From Pontederia crassipes (taxonomy: Eukaryota > Streptophyta > Magnoliopsida > Commelinales > Pontederiaceae): a stretch of 64,000 nt of DNA. The first letter of the stretch is position 1; every line of letters starts with the position of its first letter. Below, one piece after another: positions 25,061 through 36,249 of the stretch. The translations under genes were made by a program, and so were the position numbers. The stretch covers positions 15,574,001 to 15,638,000 of the forward strand of contig JAUKPH010000019.1 of NCBI GenBank assembly GCA_030549335.1. Reading direction: 5' to 3'. The notes under the pieces were generated by a model. It saw only the letters and a program-made list of their open reading frames with translations, did not search any database and had not been told where the DNA came from.

Positions 25061-26730
25061 GTGGTCTACAGGAGGTATAAATTTTGTCGTGATCCGACAA
25101 TCGAATCTCTGACAATTACCATTTGAATCCCATGAAAAATGAAGAAGCACTATTCCCCAATTTTGAATTTTGAGAATTGGAGTATAATGTATGTATAACA
25201 TAATACATTAATTTTTGTATATTACATAATAAAATATTATAGTATAGTATGGTGTATAATATAGTTTATTATAGTATATAGTATAGTATATTATAGTATA
25301 CTATATTATACAATATACAATATATATTGCCAAAAGAGCTCAAACTAGCGTCTATTTAGTGCCGGAATCCTACAAAGCTAATATAGCGTCGCATTTGTCG
25401 ACGTCAATAAACGCAAGACGCCGGCACTAATATCGTGTCTTGTTTTAGCGTCGACTTAGCATTTCTGTTGTGGTGACGCTAACTTAGCATCACAATCTTG
25501 CGACACCAATACAATGCTATAATCTATCATGATTTTTTTAGTTTTCACGATTGATAATAGCATGGAAATAGTGTCGGGATGGCGCCTCATTTAGCATCGA
25601 CATATTTTGACGGTAATGCAATGCTATTGAGAGATCATCAGCGTATGCATTTGTCGACCCAACAATGACGTTATTATGATGCTATTGGTTGTGATCTATA
25701 GGAGGTATAAATTTTGTCATGATCCGACGATCGGATCTCCAACAATCGCCATTTGAATCCCAGAAAATGAAGAAGCACTATTCCTCAAATTTGAAATTTA
25801 GGAATTGGAGTATATTGTATGTATAACATACTATATTAATTTTTGTATATTACATAATGGAATGGTATAGTATAGTATAGTATAATATTCTATATACTAT
25901 ACAATATATAACATATATTGCCAAAAGAGCTCAAACTAGCATCTACTTAGCGTCGAAATCCTCCAATGCTAATATAGTGTCACATTTGTCGACGCCAATA
26001 CAATGCAAGACGCCGGCGCTAATATCGCCTCTTATTTTAGCGTCGACTTAGCGTTGTCGTTGTGGTAACACTATCTTAGCATCACAATCTTGCGACACCA
26101 ATACAATGCTATCATCTGTCGTGCATTTTTTCAATTTTCGCGCGTGATAATAGCGTCAAAATAGTGTCGGAATGATGCCTCATTTAGCATCGACATATTT
26201 TGACGGTAATGCAATGCTATTGAGAGATCATCAGCATATGTATTTGTCGACCCAATGACGGCATTATTGTGACGCTATTGGCTGTGGTCTATAAGAGGTA
26301 CAAATTTTGCCATGATCCGATGATCGGATCTCCGGTAACCGCCATTTGAATCCCATGAAAAATGAAGAAGCACTATTCCTCAAATTTGAAATTTGAGAAT
26401 TGGAGTATATTGTATGTATAGCATACTATATTAATATTTGTATATTACATAATAGAATAATATGGTATAGTATGGTGTATAATATAGTTTAGTATAGTAT
26501 AATATAGTATAGTATAATATTCTATAATATACTATACAATATATAACATATATTGCCAAAAGAGCTCAAACTAGCATCTACTTAGCGTTGGAATCCTCCA
26601 ACGCTAATATAGTGTCGCATTTGTCGACGCCAATACAACGCAAGATGTCGACGCTAATATCGCCTCTTGTTTTAGCGTCGACTTAGCGTCGTCGTTGTGG
26701 TGATGCTTTAGCGTCGCAAGCTTGCGACGT
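25061..26730 (+). repeat. ~600-bp tandem array (2.7 copies) within the CACTA element
   Basis: Units start at 25061, 25691 and 26284 at 'gtggtctata(a/g)gaggta(t/c)aaa'. Each runs through 'aatgaagaagcactattcc', a (TATAG)n-like stretch, 'attgccaaaagagctcaaac', then the 'agcgtcgacttagcgt' subterminal words and 'tattgagagatcatcagc'. Unit lengths are about 630 and 593 bp. The third stops at 26730 after an 18-bp perfect palindrome CGTCGCAAGCTTGCGACG (26712-26729). The unit includes the sequence that normally sits near the element's right end. Confidence 0.85.
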
Positions 26731-26793
26731 TTATTAACTGAATTATAAATAAAAAATGGCCTAATGCCTTACTTAAATGACATTACATGTAGA
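26731..26793. repeat. Short repeat X at the break of the CACTA body (inverted partner at 29803-30115)
   Basis: 'gaattataaataaaaaatgg', then 'taatgcc', then 'ttaaatgacattacatgta' matches the complement of 29990-30070 and 29810-29900. It begins exactly where the CACTA array stops, so it marks a junction. Confidence 0.5.
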
Positions 26794-28116
26794 CAATACC
26801 ATGACCAAAGTATTTTGGAAGCCATGTTTGAACCAAGTTTACCCTTTGATGGTTGTTTACTACTTGTCTTCTCTTCATTTACCATTCAAGAGCACAAACA
26901 GAAATTGAAAGAAGACAAAGGGAATCATAAGGGAGAAAAGTAGATGTTAGGTTTTTCCTCTTGCGGACTAGTGCAGTAGGTTAAGATAAATGAAGAAAAT
27001 AATTTGTCATCATTTATATGACATAAGTTAGTTTCTCCTACTACATGTATTTACCTCTTTTGAACTCATTGTAACTCAAATTGTTATATGAATCAAATAT
27101 AGATTTCTTTTTGCCAAATTGTTATTAGTATATATTTGAAATGATTGGACAATTGATTATGCATTTGAAAAATGTATATTATATATTATGGATTGTTGTT
27201 ATAAGATATACTCTTATTTTGTTTGAATGAATGATCGACATGATTCATCTTATGATATCTAAATATAAAATTATTATTATAAATCATTCATTTGTGTGTA
27301 TCTATATCATGCAATTGAAGGAATGATGGTTGGAGATAAATGTTACATTGTGAGAAATCATGGTGTGAACTATCTTTAAAATTTATATGAGAGTAATCAA
27401 CAAATGTAGACATAAGTTTGATATGTTGTTAATTATATTAGTTGCCATTTGAGAGTGATTCTACTTGTTAGAGTGTTTTATGTGTAACTTTTAAATGTAT
27501 GAATATACTTGTTGCTTGATATTACAAATATTTTATGCCTTTTAATGATTATCAAAATTGATTAGTTGGTGACACCTAGATTATGCGATAACTTGATGAA
27601 TTATTTTTTCTCACTCTGTGCTTTCATTATTTTTTGAAATTAGTAGAATATATTGAAATTCCGTTTATTTGATGCTAAAGAACTAATATAACTTGTATCT
27701 CTCGTATCCCTTTATTAGGATGTAAAAAAAGTTACTTATGTATGTTGTGAAATGTAAAAGAAGTTTGCTTTCCTCTGTATGATAAGGTATAAATACATGG
27801 CATGTTTATTAAGTGGCATTGCTTATGTTGTATAAAGAAACTATAACAGGTGTCTTTAATTTTATTTGATCGACCATAATGTATCACAACCTTTAGATTA
27901 AACCAAAATTTTAAATTAGGATCATGACAATTACTAGTCAATTTAGTTGAAGATAAAATATGAAATTTTATATGTAAATCTCTAAAATATAATTTAATAA
28001 AAAATTAAAAATATTATGTAAGTTAATTTAGTTAAAGATCAATGTTAGTTTTTTTATTAGTAGCTAGTGTTTTAAAACTAAGGGGCAATCTATCTAAAAA
28101 AAATGTACCTTTTTTT
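26794..28116. other. AT-rich intergenic DNA, nothing recognised
   Basis: No coding frame or RNA gene could be supported. In the inversion model given in the findings, this block (up to 29549) would be the original right flank of the CACTA element, now reversed. Confidence 0.4.
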
Positions 28117-29117
28117 AGGATTTAATGGGGGTCCTCCCTCTGCCGGCGGGCACAGATGATGAGCGCGGTTCATATGATAAAAAATGGTTCGAACCAACCG
28201 AAGTTGAACCGCTCCCCCTCTCCCTCTCTCTTCTCCCTCCCTCTCTCGCCCGACGTCTCCCTCTCCCTCTCTCTTCTCCCTCCCTCTCTCGCCCGGCGTC
28301 TCCCTCTCTCGCGATCTGCCTGCCCGACGGCCGATCTGGCTGCGGGCGATCGGATCTGGCCGCCCGACGGCTGATCTGGTGCGGGCGGTCGGATCTGGCC
28401 ACCTGACGGCTGATTTGGTGCGGGCGGCCGGATCTGGCCACCCGACGGCGGATCTGGCGCGGGCGGATGATCTGGCCGCAAACGGCGAATCTGACACGGG
28501 CGGCCGGATTTGGCCACCCGATGATCGATCTAGCTGCAGGCGGCCGGATCTGGCCGCCCGATGGCTGATCTAGCGCGGGCGGGTGGCCGGATCTAACTGC
28601 GGGCGATCGGATATGGCTGTTCGGATCTAGCGTAGGCGGGCGGCCGGATCTGGCCGCCCGACGGTCGATCTGGCGCCGACGGCCAGATCTCTCCCAACGG
28701 CGATGATCCGCGGCCGATCTGGCTACGGGCGGCTAGATCCAGCCAACCGCGGCCAGATCAGTCGCCGGACGGTCAGATCCGATCGCCCGTGGTTAGATAC
28801 GGCCGATCTAACTGCGGGGCGGGCGGGTCTAGCTGCCCGGTGGTCGATCCCTCTCCGATCCGTTGTTGGCCCGAGATCGGTCGCTCGTCGCGCCGAGGAT
28901 TCGCGGCTGTCGACGCACGGTCTTCGCCACTGGTTCGTCATCGTCGCACCGTCTTCTTCAATTTCTTGTGTTGAACCGCGCACATTTTTTTCGTCGATGA
29001 ACCGAACCGCTCATTTTTCATCTTAAATCACGTACGAGATCCGTGCCCATCGGATCTCCATCCGAAGGGCGCGGATGGGGGGAGGGGGTTCCTCCCCCAG
29101 AAACCCCATTAAATTCT
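28117..29117. mobile_element. GC-rich TIR element with 39-bp tandem repeats
   Basis: The ends are inverted repeats AGGATTTAATGGGG (28117-28130) and the complement of AGAATTTAATGGGG (29104-29117), one mismatch. Looser inverted similarity continues inward ('gcgcggttca', 'gggcac.gat'). T-runs flank both ends, so the target-site duplication cannot be read. The ~1-kb interior is strongly GC-rich in an AT-rich setting. It contains tandem 39-41-bp units 'cggatctggccgcccgacgg' plus 'ctgatctggtgcgggcgg' at about 28347-28690. Long frames on both strands (for example 28090-28517 minus, 28703-29026 plus) are by-products of this composition. No transposase was seen. Confidence 0.65.
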
Positions 29118-29546
29118 TTTTTTTATATGAACTCTCTTGATATTTAGTACTCTTCTTGGTTCAAGCTTGAAAGTAAATCTTTTGTAACTAAGCTCATTTC
29201 ACTTTGAAAACAAAGTTGTGTTATTTTGGAGAAACGTCAAAGGTTTTTTTTGTTTAATAGGTTATCTTTGTAGAGATGTAACTCATTGATTGCTCGAGAC
29301 TTTTTAGTAATTTTTCATGATAAACTATTATTGGGACGCATCATTTTTCTTGTCCATAAATATACTTCAAAACACTAGTCTTTGTAACTTATTAAGTGCT
29401 AGAATATAGTGTACTAGTAAGAACGAGAATGTCACATTTGGTAATTTCTTACAAATATCTAAAATGAAATAAGAATGGTCGTGCCTCCTACGGATGATTG
29501 TTGTACAATTGGACAAGATTGAACTCTAGCAAAATGAAAAGTGTAG
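29118..29546. other. AT-rich intergenic DNA, nothing recognised
   Basis: No supportable gene or repeat boundary. Confidence 0.4.
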
Positions 29547-29549
29547 ACA

Positions 29550-29810
29550 CACTACAAGAAAAATGTCGAATAGCGACGCAAATTAGCGTCATCATACCAC
29601 GTGATGCTAAATAGATGCCAATAGCGTTACAATAATATCGTCATTGAGTTGACAAATGCAGACGTTGATGACCTCTCAATAGCTTCACTTTAGCATCACA
29701 TTAGCGTCAAAATATGTCGACACTAAATGAGGCATCATCGCGGCGCTATTTCGACGCTATTATCATGCATGAAAACTAAAAAATGCGCAGCAGATGATAG
29801 CGTTGTACAT
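29550..29810 (-). mobile_element. Right terminus of the CACTA family, in inverted orientation
   Basis: It starts CACTACAAGAAAAATGTCG on the plus strand, followed by 'agcgacgc' subterminal words. Its complement matches the array at 26100-26280 ('tattgagaggtcatcaacg', 'atttgtc', 'gcctcatttag.gtcgacatattttgacg'). It is therefore the right end of the same element family as 22662-26730, read backwards. It stops near 29810 at 'gatagcgttgta', the point in the tandem unit that follows where the left part breaks at 26730. Confidence 0.75.
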
Positions 29811-30115
29811 ATTACATGTAATGTAAGTAAATGTTTTGGCATTATCCCATTTTTATAAATCTTTTGGCATTATCTCATTTTTATTTTGTAATTCATTTAC
29901 TTAAGGAGTTGCATGACATTAGAAACTATCCCCATTTGGATTCAAAAAAATATTTTAAAAAATAAATGCCTAATTTATTAAATATTATTTACATGTAATA
30001 CCATTTAAGTAAATGTCATGTCATTACCCTAGTTTTATTTTATAATTCATTTACTTAATACAGTGCATATAAATAAGAAATTACTTTCCACTTGAATTCA
30101 AACAAAATATTTTAG
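29803..30115. repeat. Repeat X, two tandem units (~185 bp apart)
   Basis: Two diverged direct copies run about 29803-29965 and 29985-30115. Both hold 'acatgtaat', 'aagtaaatg', 'cattatc/accc', 'ttttattttgtaattcatttactta' and 'attcaaa.aaaatatttt'. The complement matches 26731-26793. Confidence 0.6.
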
Positions 30116-31199
30116 GAAATATCAATAAATCAAAATTTATTTTTCCAAAAAATAGAAATATAGTTTTACAAATTTGTAATCATGTATCTTAACTTTGCCT
30201 AATTAAAAATCACATTTAAGATACTTTCATATAGAGAAATGACTAATTAAATTTTATTCTTCCAAATTATAGTATTTTCAAAAATTGCATTTTCATGTCT
30301 TAAAAGAAATTCACTTTCTGCACCCCAACAATTAGTTGAAGGTTATACTTTAATACATATATCATAATGCACAGTAGTTACATCAGATAACATTAACATT
30401 GATTATATATGGATTAGATTAGGGATATTACATTTCATCAAAATTTTACATATCTCAATGTTCGAATAATGATTACGCATGTATTGTTTAGTTTCCTAAG
30501 TGATCATGATTAAGTAATCTAATTTCACAACAGAATTTTTATAATGGGATCACATATATTGAGATACTTGTTCCCTTCTATTCACAATAGAAGTATTTAT
30601 TCATTATTTTTTCTCATGTGAAATGTTCTTAACTCCATCGTAGCTAACAAGCTCTATTTACTTGATTAATGACTATATGAGAATAATATGTCAATATTTA
30701 CACTAAAAAGTGTTGTCATGGAAAAATGAGCTGAAGAAATATCGATTGTGTTTGAATTCACCCAGTTTAGTTTTTCTTTTCTAATTGAAACATCAATTGT
30801 GTAATATATAATTATATTTCATTCTCATACATATGGATAGTTTACTTTGTAGATATAAAACCATACTTGATGAATGTAATCACTAAAGATTTTGTAACAC
30901 AATATCTTTTGTGCACTTTGCACGTGTCTCATTCAAACAAAGTAAGATTGCTCATACTCAATCGTATGTGAACAATTTGGTTCATATTGTATATATTTGG
31001 AGGGTGAGTTAAGTGATAACTTCTAATTTGTCTCACTTAAGTTCCTTAAATGGTCATGTATATTACAGACATAAGTCCGCTTTCTTAAAAATGAATTGAT
31101 CTAATAATATTACATGGTCAATTCAAAACTCGCACTTGTTGAATTTGACCTATTACTTTTGTTTTATAAGCTTTTTTGCAAAATAGTATTAAAATATTC
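30116..31199. other. AT-rich DNA, possibly further decayed retroelement
   Basis: It lies downstream (minus strand) of the gypsy reverse-transcriptase remnant and could hold its RNase H/integrase part. I could not recognise any domain there. Confidence 0.3.
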
Positions 31200-32130
31200 T
31201 TTGCTTTGCATGACTTTATGAATAGATTGAAATATCATGCCGAACAATAATCAAAATTCGATCAAAGAATGATTTGAAATTTTGATCCATCATATCCACA
31301 AAGAAAAATGCACATTAGTTAATCCAAGTGTTACCAAAAATTTGTAATGATCATATTTTAAATGCAATCTTTGAAACATTATTTTTTTAAAAAAAATTTA
31401 TTTCGATAGGTCCATTAGATCAAATCTTGAAAAGTATATCAACAACTTGAAATTGATCAAACAAACGATCTATTCTCTTCTAAGGTACTTTTTTTCACAT
31501 TCACTTAGTTCAATTATCCATGATCATTCAACAACTTGAAAGATCCATCTTTCTTCTTGATAAATAAGATTGGAACTCCCTAAGCTTTTATAGGTGTTGT
31601 TTTAATTTTATTGATTTTACAAGTACCATGCAATAAAGAGTTTTGAATATAGGAATAATTCTAAGGACAAGGTTGATAGAAGTTCTCTCTTTATTGTGGG
31701 TGGGTTGGGGGGGGGAGGGGGGGGGGGGGGGGGGGGGGGAAGATAATTCACTCCCATGAAATGCATTTAAAAACTCCTTAAACATAAGAACATTGTTCAT
31801 ATTTATCTCTTTTTTATCAAGTAATTCATAACCCTCTGACATCCTTTTATAAGTAACTTATTGACATTCACATAAGAGATTAGAGAGAATGTACTTGATT
31901 TCCTATCTCCCATAGAGTAAATGATGTTTGATTGAGAGTATGAAGCTATCTCCTTATGGAAATTTCCAAATATTCATGATATTGGACAACCAATTCATAC
32001 CTTAAAATGACATCAAAATCATACATATAGAACAATTAGGCCAATAATTAAGGATTTGTCACCAACTTTAATGTACACAATATGTATACTATATTTAAAT
32101 GTAAGGTGTTGTCATTGAGAGAAGTAATCA
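31200..32130 (-). pseudogene. Decayed Ty3/gypsy (chromovirus-like) pol: protease to reverse transcriptase
   Basis: Read on the minus strand with frameshifts and stops. A protease tail (about 32110-31900) shows KVGDKSLIIGLIVL followed by YMYDFDVIL, matching the DLIVLDM.DFDVILGMDWL block of plant chromoviruses. A linker frame (31842-31588) reads MFKEFLNAFHGSEL.. and LVLRIIPIFKTLYCMVL, matching KEFPDVFPEELPG and LVPGT.PIS..PYRMAP. Next comes GVPILFIKKKDGS (about 31575-31537), the first RT motif, then a degraded DLFDQ, and MMDQNFKSFFDRILIIV plus HDISIYS near 31290-31208 at the VFIDDILVYS active-site block. The catalytic Asp pair is not intact (RHD at the expected place). Clearly dead. Gag and integrase were not found. 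The poly-C of the coding strand replaces the usual PGLPP segment. Confidence 0.82.
31698..31739. repeat. Poly-G tract inside the gypsy pol remnant
   Basis: About 40 bases, nearly all G on the plus strand with a few T/A interruptions. On the minus strand it encodes a Pro run exactly where gypsy pol normally has the PGLPP(D/x)R segment. It probably grew from that C-rich codon string and could form a G-quadruplex. Confidence 0.85.
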
Positions 32131-32471
32131 AAAGATAGTAATCCAATTATTATCTTTAATGTTATGCAAATTCACAAGTACAAAGGGATGCATAGAGTTA
32201 TGTTGCAGGGGGTCCGAATCAACTAAAACACACCCTAGTGCGACAATAACATACCAAATGACAATACGAAAGATCATCTTAGTACTTATAATAACTCATA
32301 GTAACATCAAAGTTGGCCAACCTTAATACCAATAATTAATTATAAGCATAACAATGTAATCCTAAACTTACCTATGCAAACTTTAATGAAGTGAATGACT
32401 AATTGCTCTAATATGGTAACTAGCATCCCACGTAATATTATTTGCTCTAGATCTTGACTCGCACAATTTTA

Positions 32472-32474
<3 letters not shown>

Positions 32475-32514
<40 letters not shown>
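32475..32514. repeat. (AT)20 microsatellite, left flank of Micron-like element
   Basis: A perfect AT run that ends where the inverted repeat of the next element starts. Confidence 0.95.
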
Positions 32515-32517
<3 letters not shown>

Positions 32518-33225
32518 TTAATTTGGGTGAAACACTCTTTGCGTGAAACGATGCTGAGTCATTCATTTTGAATCACCGGCTTAGATTAAAACCACCAACC
32601 CACTGCTAGAAAGTTGATGAAACTACTCGTCCATGTCTCTCCCACCCTTACGATTGTCTCCTCAAGAAAAAAAATTAGCAGATTTCTCTCACAATCCCAT
32701 GCCATGCCCAACCCCTCTCATGATCCCGCCAATCCCATCGCTCAATCTTGCCCTTCTTAGTCAGCGTGGAGAGCACTCGTGGCAAGAGGGGCACTTGGCA
32801 GTGAGGGGATTCCTAGTAATGGGGCTCCTGAGAAGTGGTGAAGGGCTCATGGAAGATTGACGAGGTGCTTGGCAGTGAGGGATTGGGCGACGAGGGAAAT
32901 CTTGGGAACAAGGTTTCTCTTTGCATATTCAGGCAGTCAGGATGGTGGGAACGACGAGAGAATTGGGTGGCCTCAAACTTGGTGAGGACAATGAGGCTGC
33001 CGGAAGGTGCTAGATCAAAATTAAGTGAGGGTTCATCTGCGACCGTGAGAGGATTGAGGGGCGATGTGTTTCTTTTTCTCGTTAGGGCACCAGAGAGTAG
33101 GGAAGAGTAAAAATAAGTGAGTTGCACACCTCATGAAACAATTTTAATCTGATCCACTCATCTAATTCCATATTCAAATGTTGCACAATGTTTCACCCAA
33201 AGAGTGTTTCGCTCCCATTAAACCC
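32515..33225. mobile_element. Micron-like TIR element inserted in a (TA)n microsatellite
   Basis: The ends are inverted repeats about 36 bp long. Left: 'gatttaatttgggtgaaaca' then 'ctctttgcgtgaaac'. Right, complemented: 'gggtttaatgggagcgaaac' then 'actctttgggtgaaac'. Both sides abut TA repeats (32475-32514; 33226-33249). This arrangement is known for Micron MITEs of rice, which insert into TA microsatellites. The interior (about 32630-33120) is less AT-rich and has frames on both strands (32633-32860 plus; 32813-33127 minus), but I recognise no protein. A half-copy of the same end lies at 59293. Confidence 0.65.
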
Positions 33226-33789
33226 ATATATATGTATATATATATATATTATGTATATCACATATATTTTTCATTGACTTATATGAGATTAACTTAAGAC
33301 ATGCCTCACACATTCTCATTCTAGGAAATATTTCAGTATCCTAATAGTTGTGTAATTTGATTAATTATTGATATCTTTTAACATACACATTAAACATATA
33401 TCAATTCATTGAATGTCATAACCTAGTTTGATCCATATGTTTTTAGTGTATTTTAAAATTTAGGTATATAAATGTTTGATGTAGTATGACAATATGTTAC
33501 ATAACTTCCTGCAAGCATCTTAGATTGAGGCAACCCCATTGTATCCAAAAATTAGATTTCAATGGCTACTAATACATATATTATTCATACTTTTAATAAA
33601 GAGAAACCTCAAAACCTAGTTAGAAAAGCTTTAAATCATGAAATACAAAAAATATGGATTTTACATTGAGATCAAGCCTCTTAAGGGCTTCTCGAGAACA
33701 TACCATGTTATTGGTTTACTTTGAGAACTAGAAAAGGAGAATCTTTTGATTCTCATTGCATAACTAGAAAAGGAGACATGCTATACTGT
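33226..33789. other. AT-rich intergenic DNA
   Basis: It starts with the right (TA)n flank of the Micron-like element. Nothing else recognised. Confidence 0.4.
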
Positions 33790-34210
33790 AAAGGTCACTA
33801 GCACAATGTTTGTTTGTGCGGGTGCATTAAAGAATCAATTTCATTCTATTTTAGAGGCAAACCTTTGGGCTATACATAAGTGTCTTCTTCATTGTCGCAG
33901 GCTGGAGATTGAAAATATTGTTTTGGAAGGAGACTCTACAATCTCTATTAGAATTATCAATAAAAAACAAAGTTGCCCATGGTGCGTTTGCAGCGTAGCT
34001 AATATTTGGGCGTCGATTTTTTATTTACAGTTTGTCAATGTAAGCACATTAGTTGGAACATCAATGTTGAAGCAGACTCAGCTAGCTATTTTTGGTAGAA
34101 GATCGCATCAGAACCAGTTTTGGGAGGATCTCCCACCTCCGGAGATCCTAGATTAATCTATGTAACAGACACTTTAAGCATTAGAACTTAATGAAATGAA
34201 TCTTTTAAAA
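33790..34210 (+). pseudogene. L1-type LINE 3' end with RNase H domain remnant
   Basis: The frame at 33806-34156 reads ILEANLWAIHKCLLHCRRLE, then IVLEGDSTISIRIINKKQSCPW, and ends FWEDLPPPEILD. This is the RNase H domain (RVT_3 type) carried at the C-terminus of plant L1 LINEs. The catalytic Glu (LEAN) and the central Asp (EGDS) are visible. The first strand with the leading Asp is missing through 5' truncation. The segment that should read H..REAN..AD is disrupted, so it is not functional. The stop is followed by about 50 bp and an A-rich tail (about 34195-34220), as in a LINE 3' end. Confidence 0.78.
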
Positions 34211-36249
34211 AAACTGAAAAAGAGAATCTCGTGTGATCAAAGTCTCTTCTGCTCGTTCATGGCCTTTGATTGTCCTCTTCATTTTTTTCTCAATGACCTT
34301 TCTCTTTCTCATCGTGAATCCCTTTCATTCTCTTCTTGTTACACACTTGGGTAAGACAAGAGAAAGGGAAAGATGGGAAGAGAGGAAAGTTATGCATGTT
34401 CGAAGAAAGAAGAAATGAGGGAGGAGATTAGAGAGCGATTTCTTAAGTGGCCAAGGTTAAGGTGAGATTTGGGGCATGACAACATACCATGATGCCCCTC
34501 AAACTCTGTAATTTTCATTCTTTTTAATTTTTTCTTGGCATTACATCACAGGTTTTAATGAGGACAACAAGAACACTTGTGTCCATTACCTCTACTTTTG
34601 TTATTTCCATGGGCTAACAAATTATGAAGTTGTCAATTTGGCGAAAATAGTGACAAACTTTGAACTTTCCTAAATCCAGTAATCTAGGGAAAATAATAAC
34701 TTGGATGTCTTGAAAAATTAATTTTTAGGTGAGTTATATATAAATGCCTTTTAATTTTTTCTTTAATTATATACTCTTATAACTTTAATGCTTTTTTTGT
34801 CCTTTTCTTCAATGTTATTAATACTGGTCGGTGTTCAATCGATTTGTCCAAAATCCAGATTGGCTTTAAAATCAGCGTGACTATCGAACCAGCAAAAAAT
34901 TGATTGAACAAAAAAAGTTGGCAAATCGACGAACCGGTAAAAAACCAGGTCAACATATGTTTTAAAAAAATCAAGTTAAAATGGAAAGTAAGTTGAGTAA
35001 GATAGAAAGAAAACAAATTAAATAAGGCATGAATGAGGGAATGCACTAACAAGATCAAACTTGAGAAAGGAAATGCAAAAAACATTGTAAGAAGATAATT
35101 AATAGGTAGAAGAAAATAATTTTGGACGTGGAGAAATAAATAAGGCATGAATTAAGACATGATATAAAAATAAATATAGGAAGGTCGAACTCGTGCCATC
35201 GATCGCGACCTCTCCTGATTACTTGATAATCCATTTTTAAAAGTTTTTTTTTTTCGTTTCACTCCTCTGCAACAAATGACGTTGTTATGTACTATATCAA
35301 ACTATTGTATAATGTAATACTAATATGTATACTAAATAATTATACACTATATGATTAATACATAAACATTATACTAATATGTAATACTACCATTTTATAC
35401 TCCTAAAAATCTTAACATGGTGTATATTTCTACACAAATCTGAAACATGAGTCGACCAATTAGACGAGTCTAAGGATGCAGATAGCTCAGTGACGCTATG
35501 GGCACAGCATGTCACTAAACAAATGTATATCATGGTTTGATTAGTTCGACCCAAGGATGCATGTCCTTGTTTGCTGCCGATAATAGGTAGAAGAAAACAA
35601 TTATGGAAGTAAAATATATATAAGAAAATAATTAATAATAATAAAATAATTGAGTGAGAATTATTTTTTTAAGATAATAAATAATTAGCAAAGAAGCCTA
35701 ATTCAACTATAAATACGAAAAGAAGGGAAAGAAGTAATAATGGGAAAAATGAAAATTGAAAAAGAAAGTAAATATGGAAGGATATACAATTAGAAGATTA
35801 AATGTAGATAAAAAGAAAAGAGATGAAAATAGAAAAATAAATGAACTAAGAGAAATTTCAAAAGTGAATTAAATTTAAATAAAGTACTATAACATCATTT
35901 ATATTATATTAATAATAGAAAATTAATAATAATCCACTAGATTTGGATAGTTTAACTTTATACAATATATAAAATACTAATTTTATAATATTAATAGTTT
36001 ATTATGACAAAATATAATTATATATTAGTTGTTATAATTGTTCAATATTAGTATAATTAATATTATTTTAATAAAGTTCAATTCTTTGAACTGAACTTGT
36101 TCAACCACGACCTAGTTGTGACTTTTTAATAAAAACCAGTTATTTGAATTCAACTAGTTCAACCACGATCTAATTGTGACGTCTACATGGACAGCTCGGT
36201 TATAAAAACTTTGTATTTGTGATTGATTAATTATAATATCTCATTCGAA
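34211..36249. other. AT-rich intergenic DNA with minor repeats
   Basis: Two ~55-bp diverged direct copies of 'gttcaaccacgacctagttgtgac' lie near 36097-36122 and 36149-36180 (the second reads 'gatctaattgtgac'). A stretch rich in 'aaccggt' and 'ggttcaat' type words lies near 34826-34960. No gene recognised. Confidence 0.4.

Larger units (their letters stand above)
22662..26730 (+). mobile_element. CACTA (En/Spm) element, left end and body
   Basis: It starts CACTACAAGAAAATCATC, the classic CACTA terminus. About 300 bp of subterminal sequence dense in 'agcgacgc/gcgtcgcta' words follows. Similar subterminal-type repeats recur at 23940-24190 and in the array at 25340-26730. No TnpA/TnpD-type transposase frame was recognised. 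The body breaks off at 26730 without a TAGTG terminus. A matching right end occurs at 29550-29810 in inverted orientation. The flanking trinucleotides are TGT before 22662 and ACA before 29550, the inverse complement, as expected if one terminus was inverted after insertion. Confidence 0.75.

Noticed and set aside
28090-29026. Several 60-135-codon frames in the GC-rich TIR element
   Set aside because: They overlap on both strands and arise from the 39-bp tandem repeat; no gene-like composition or splice pattern.
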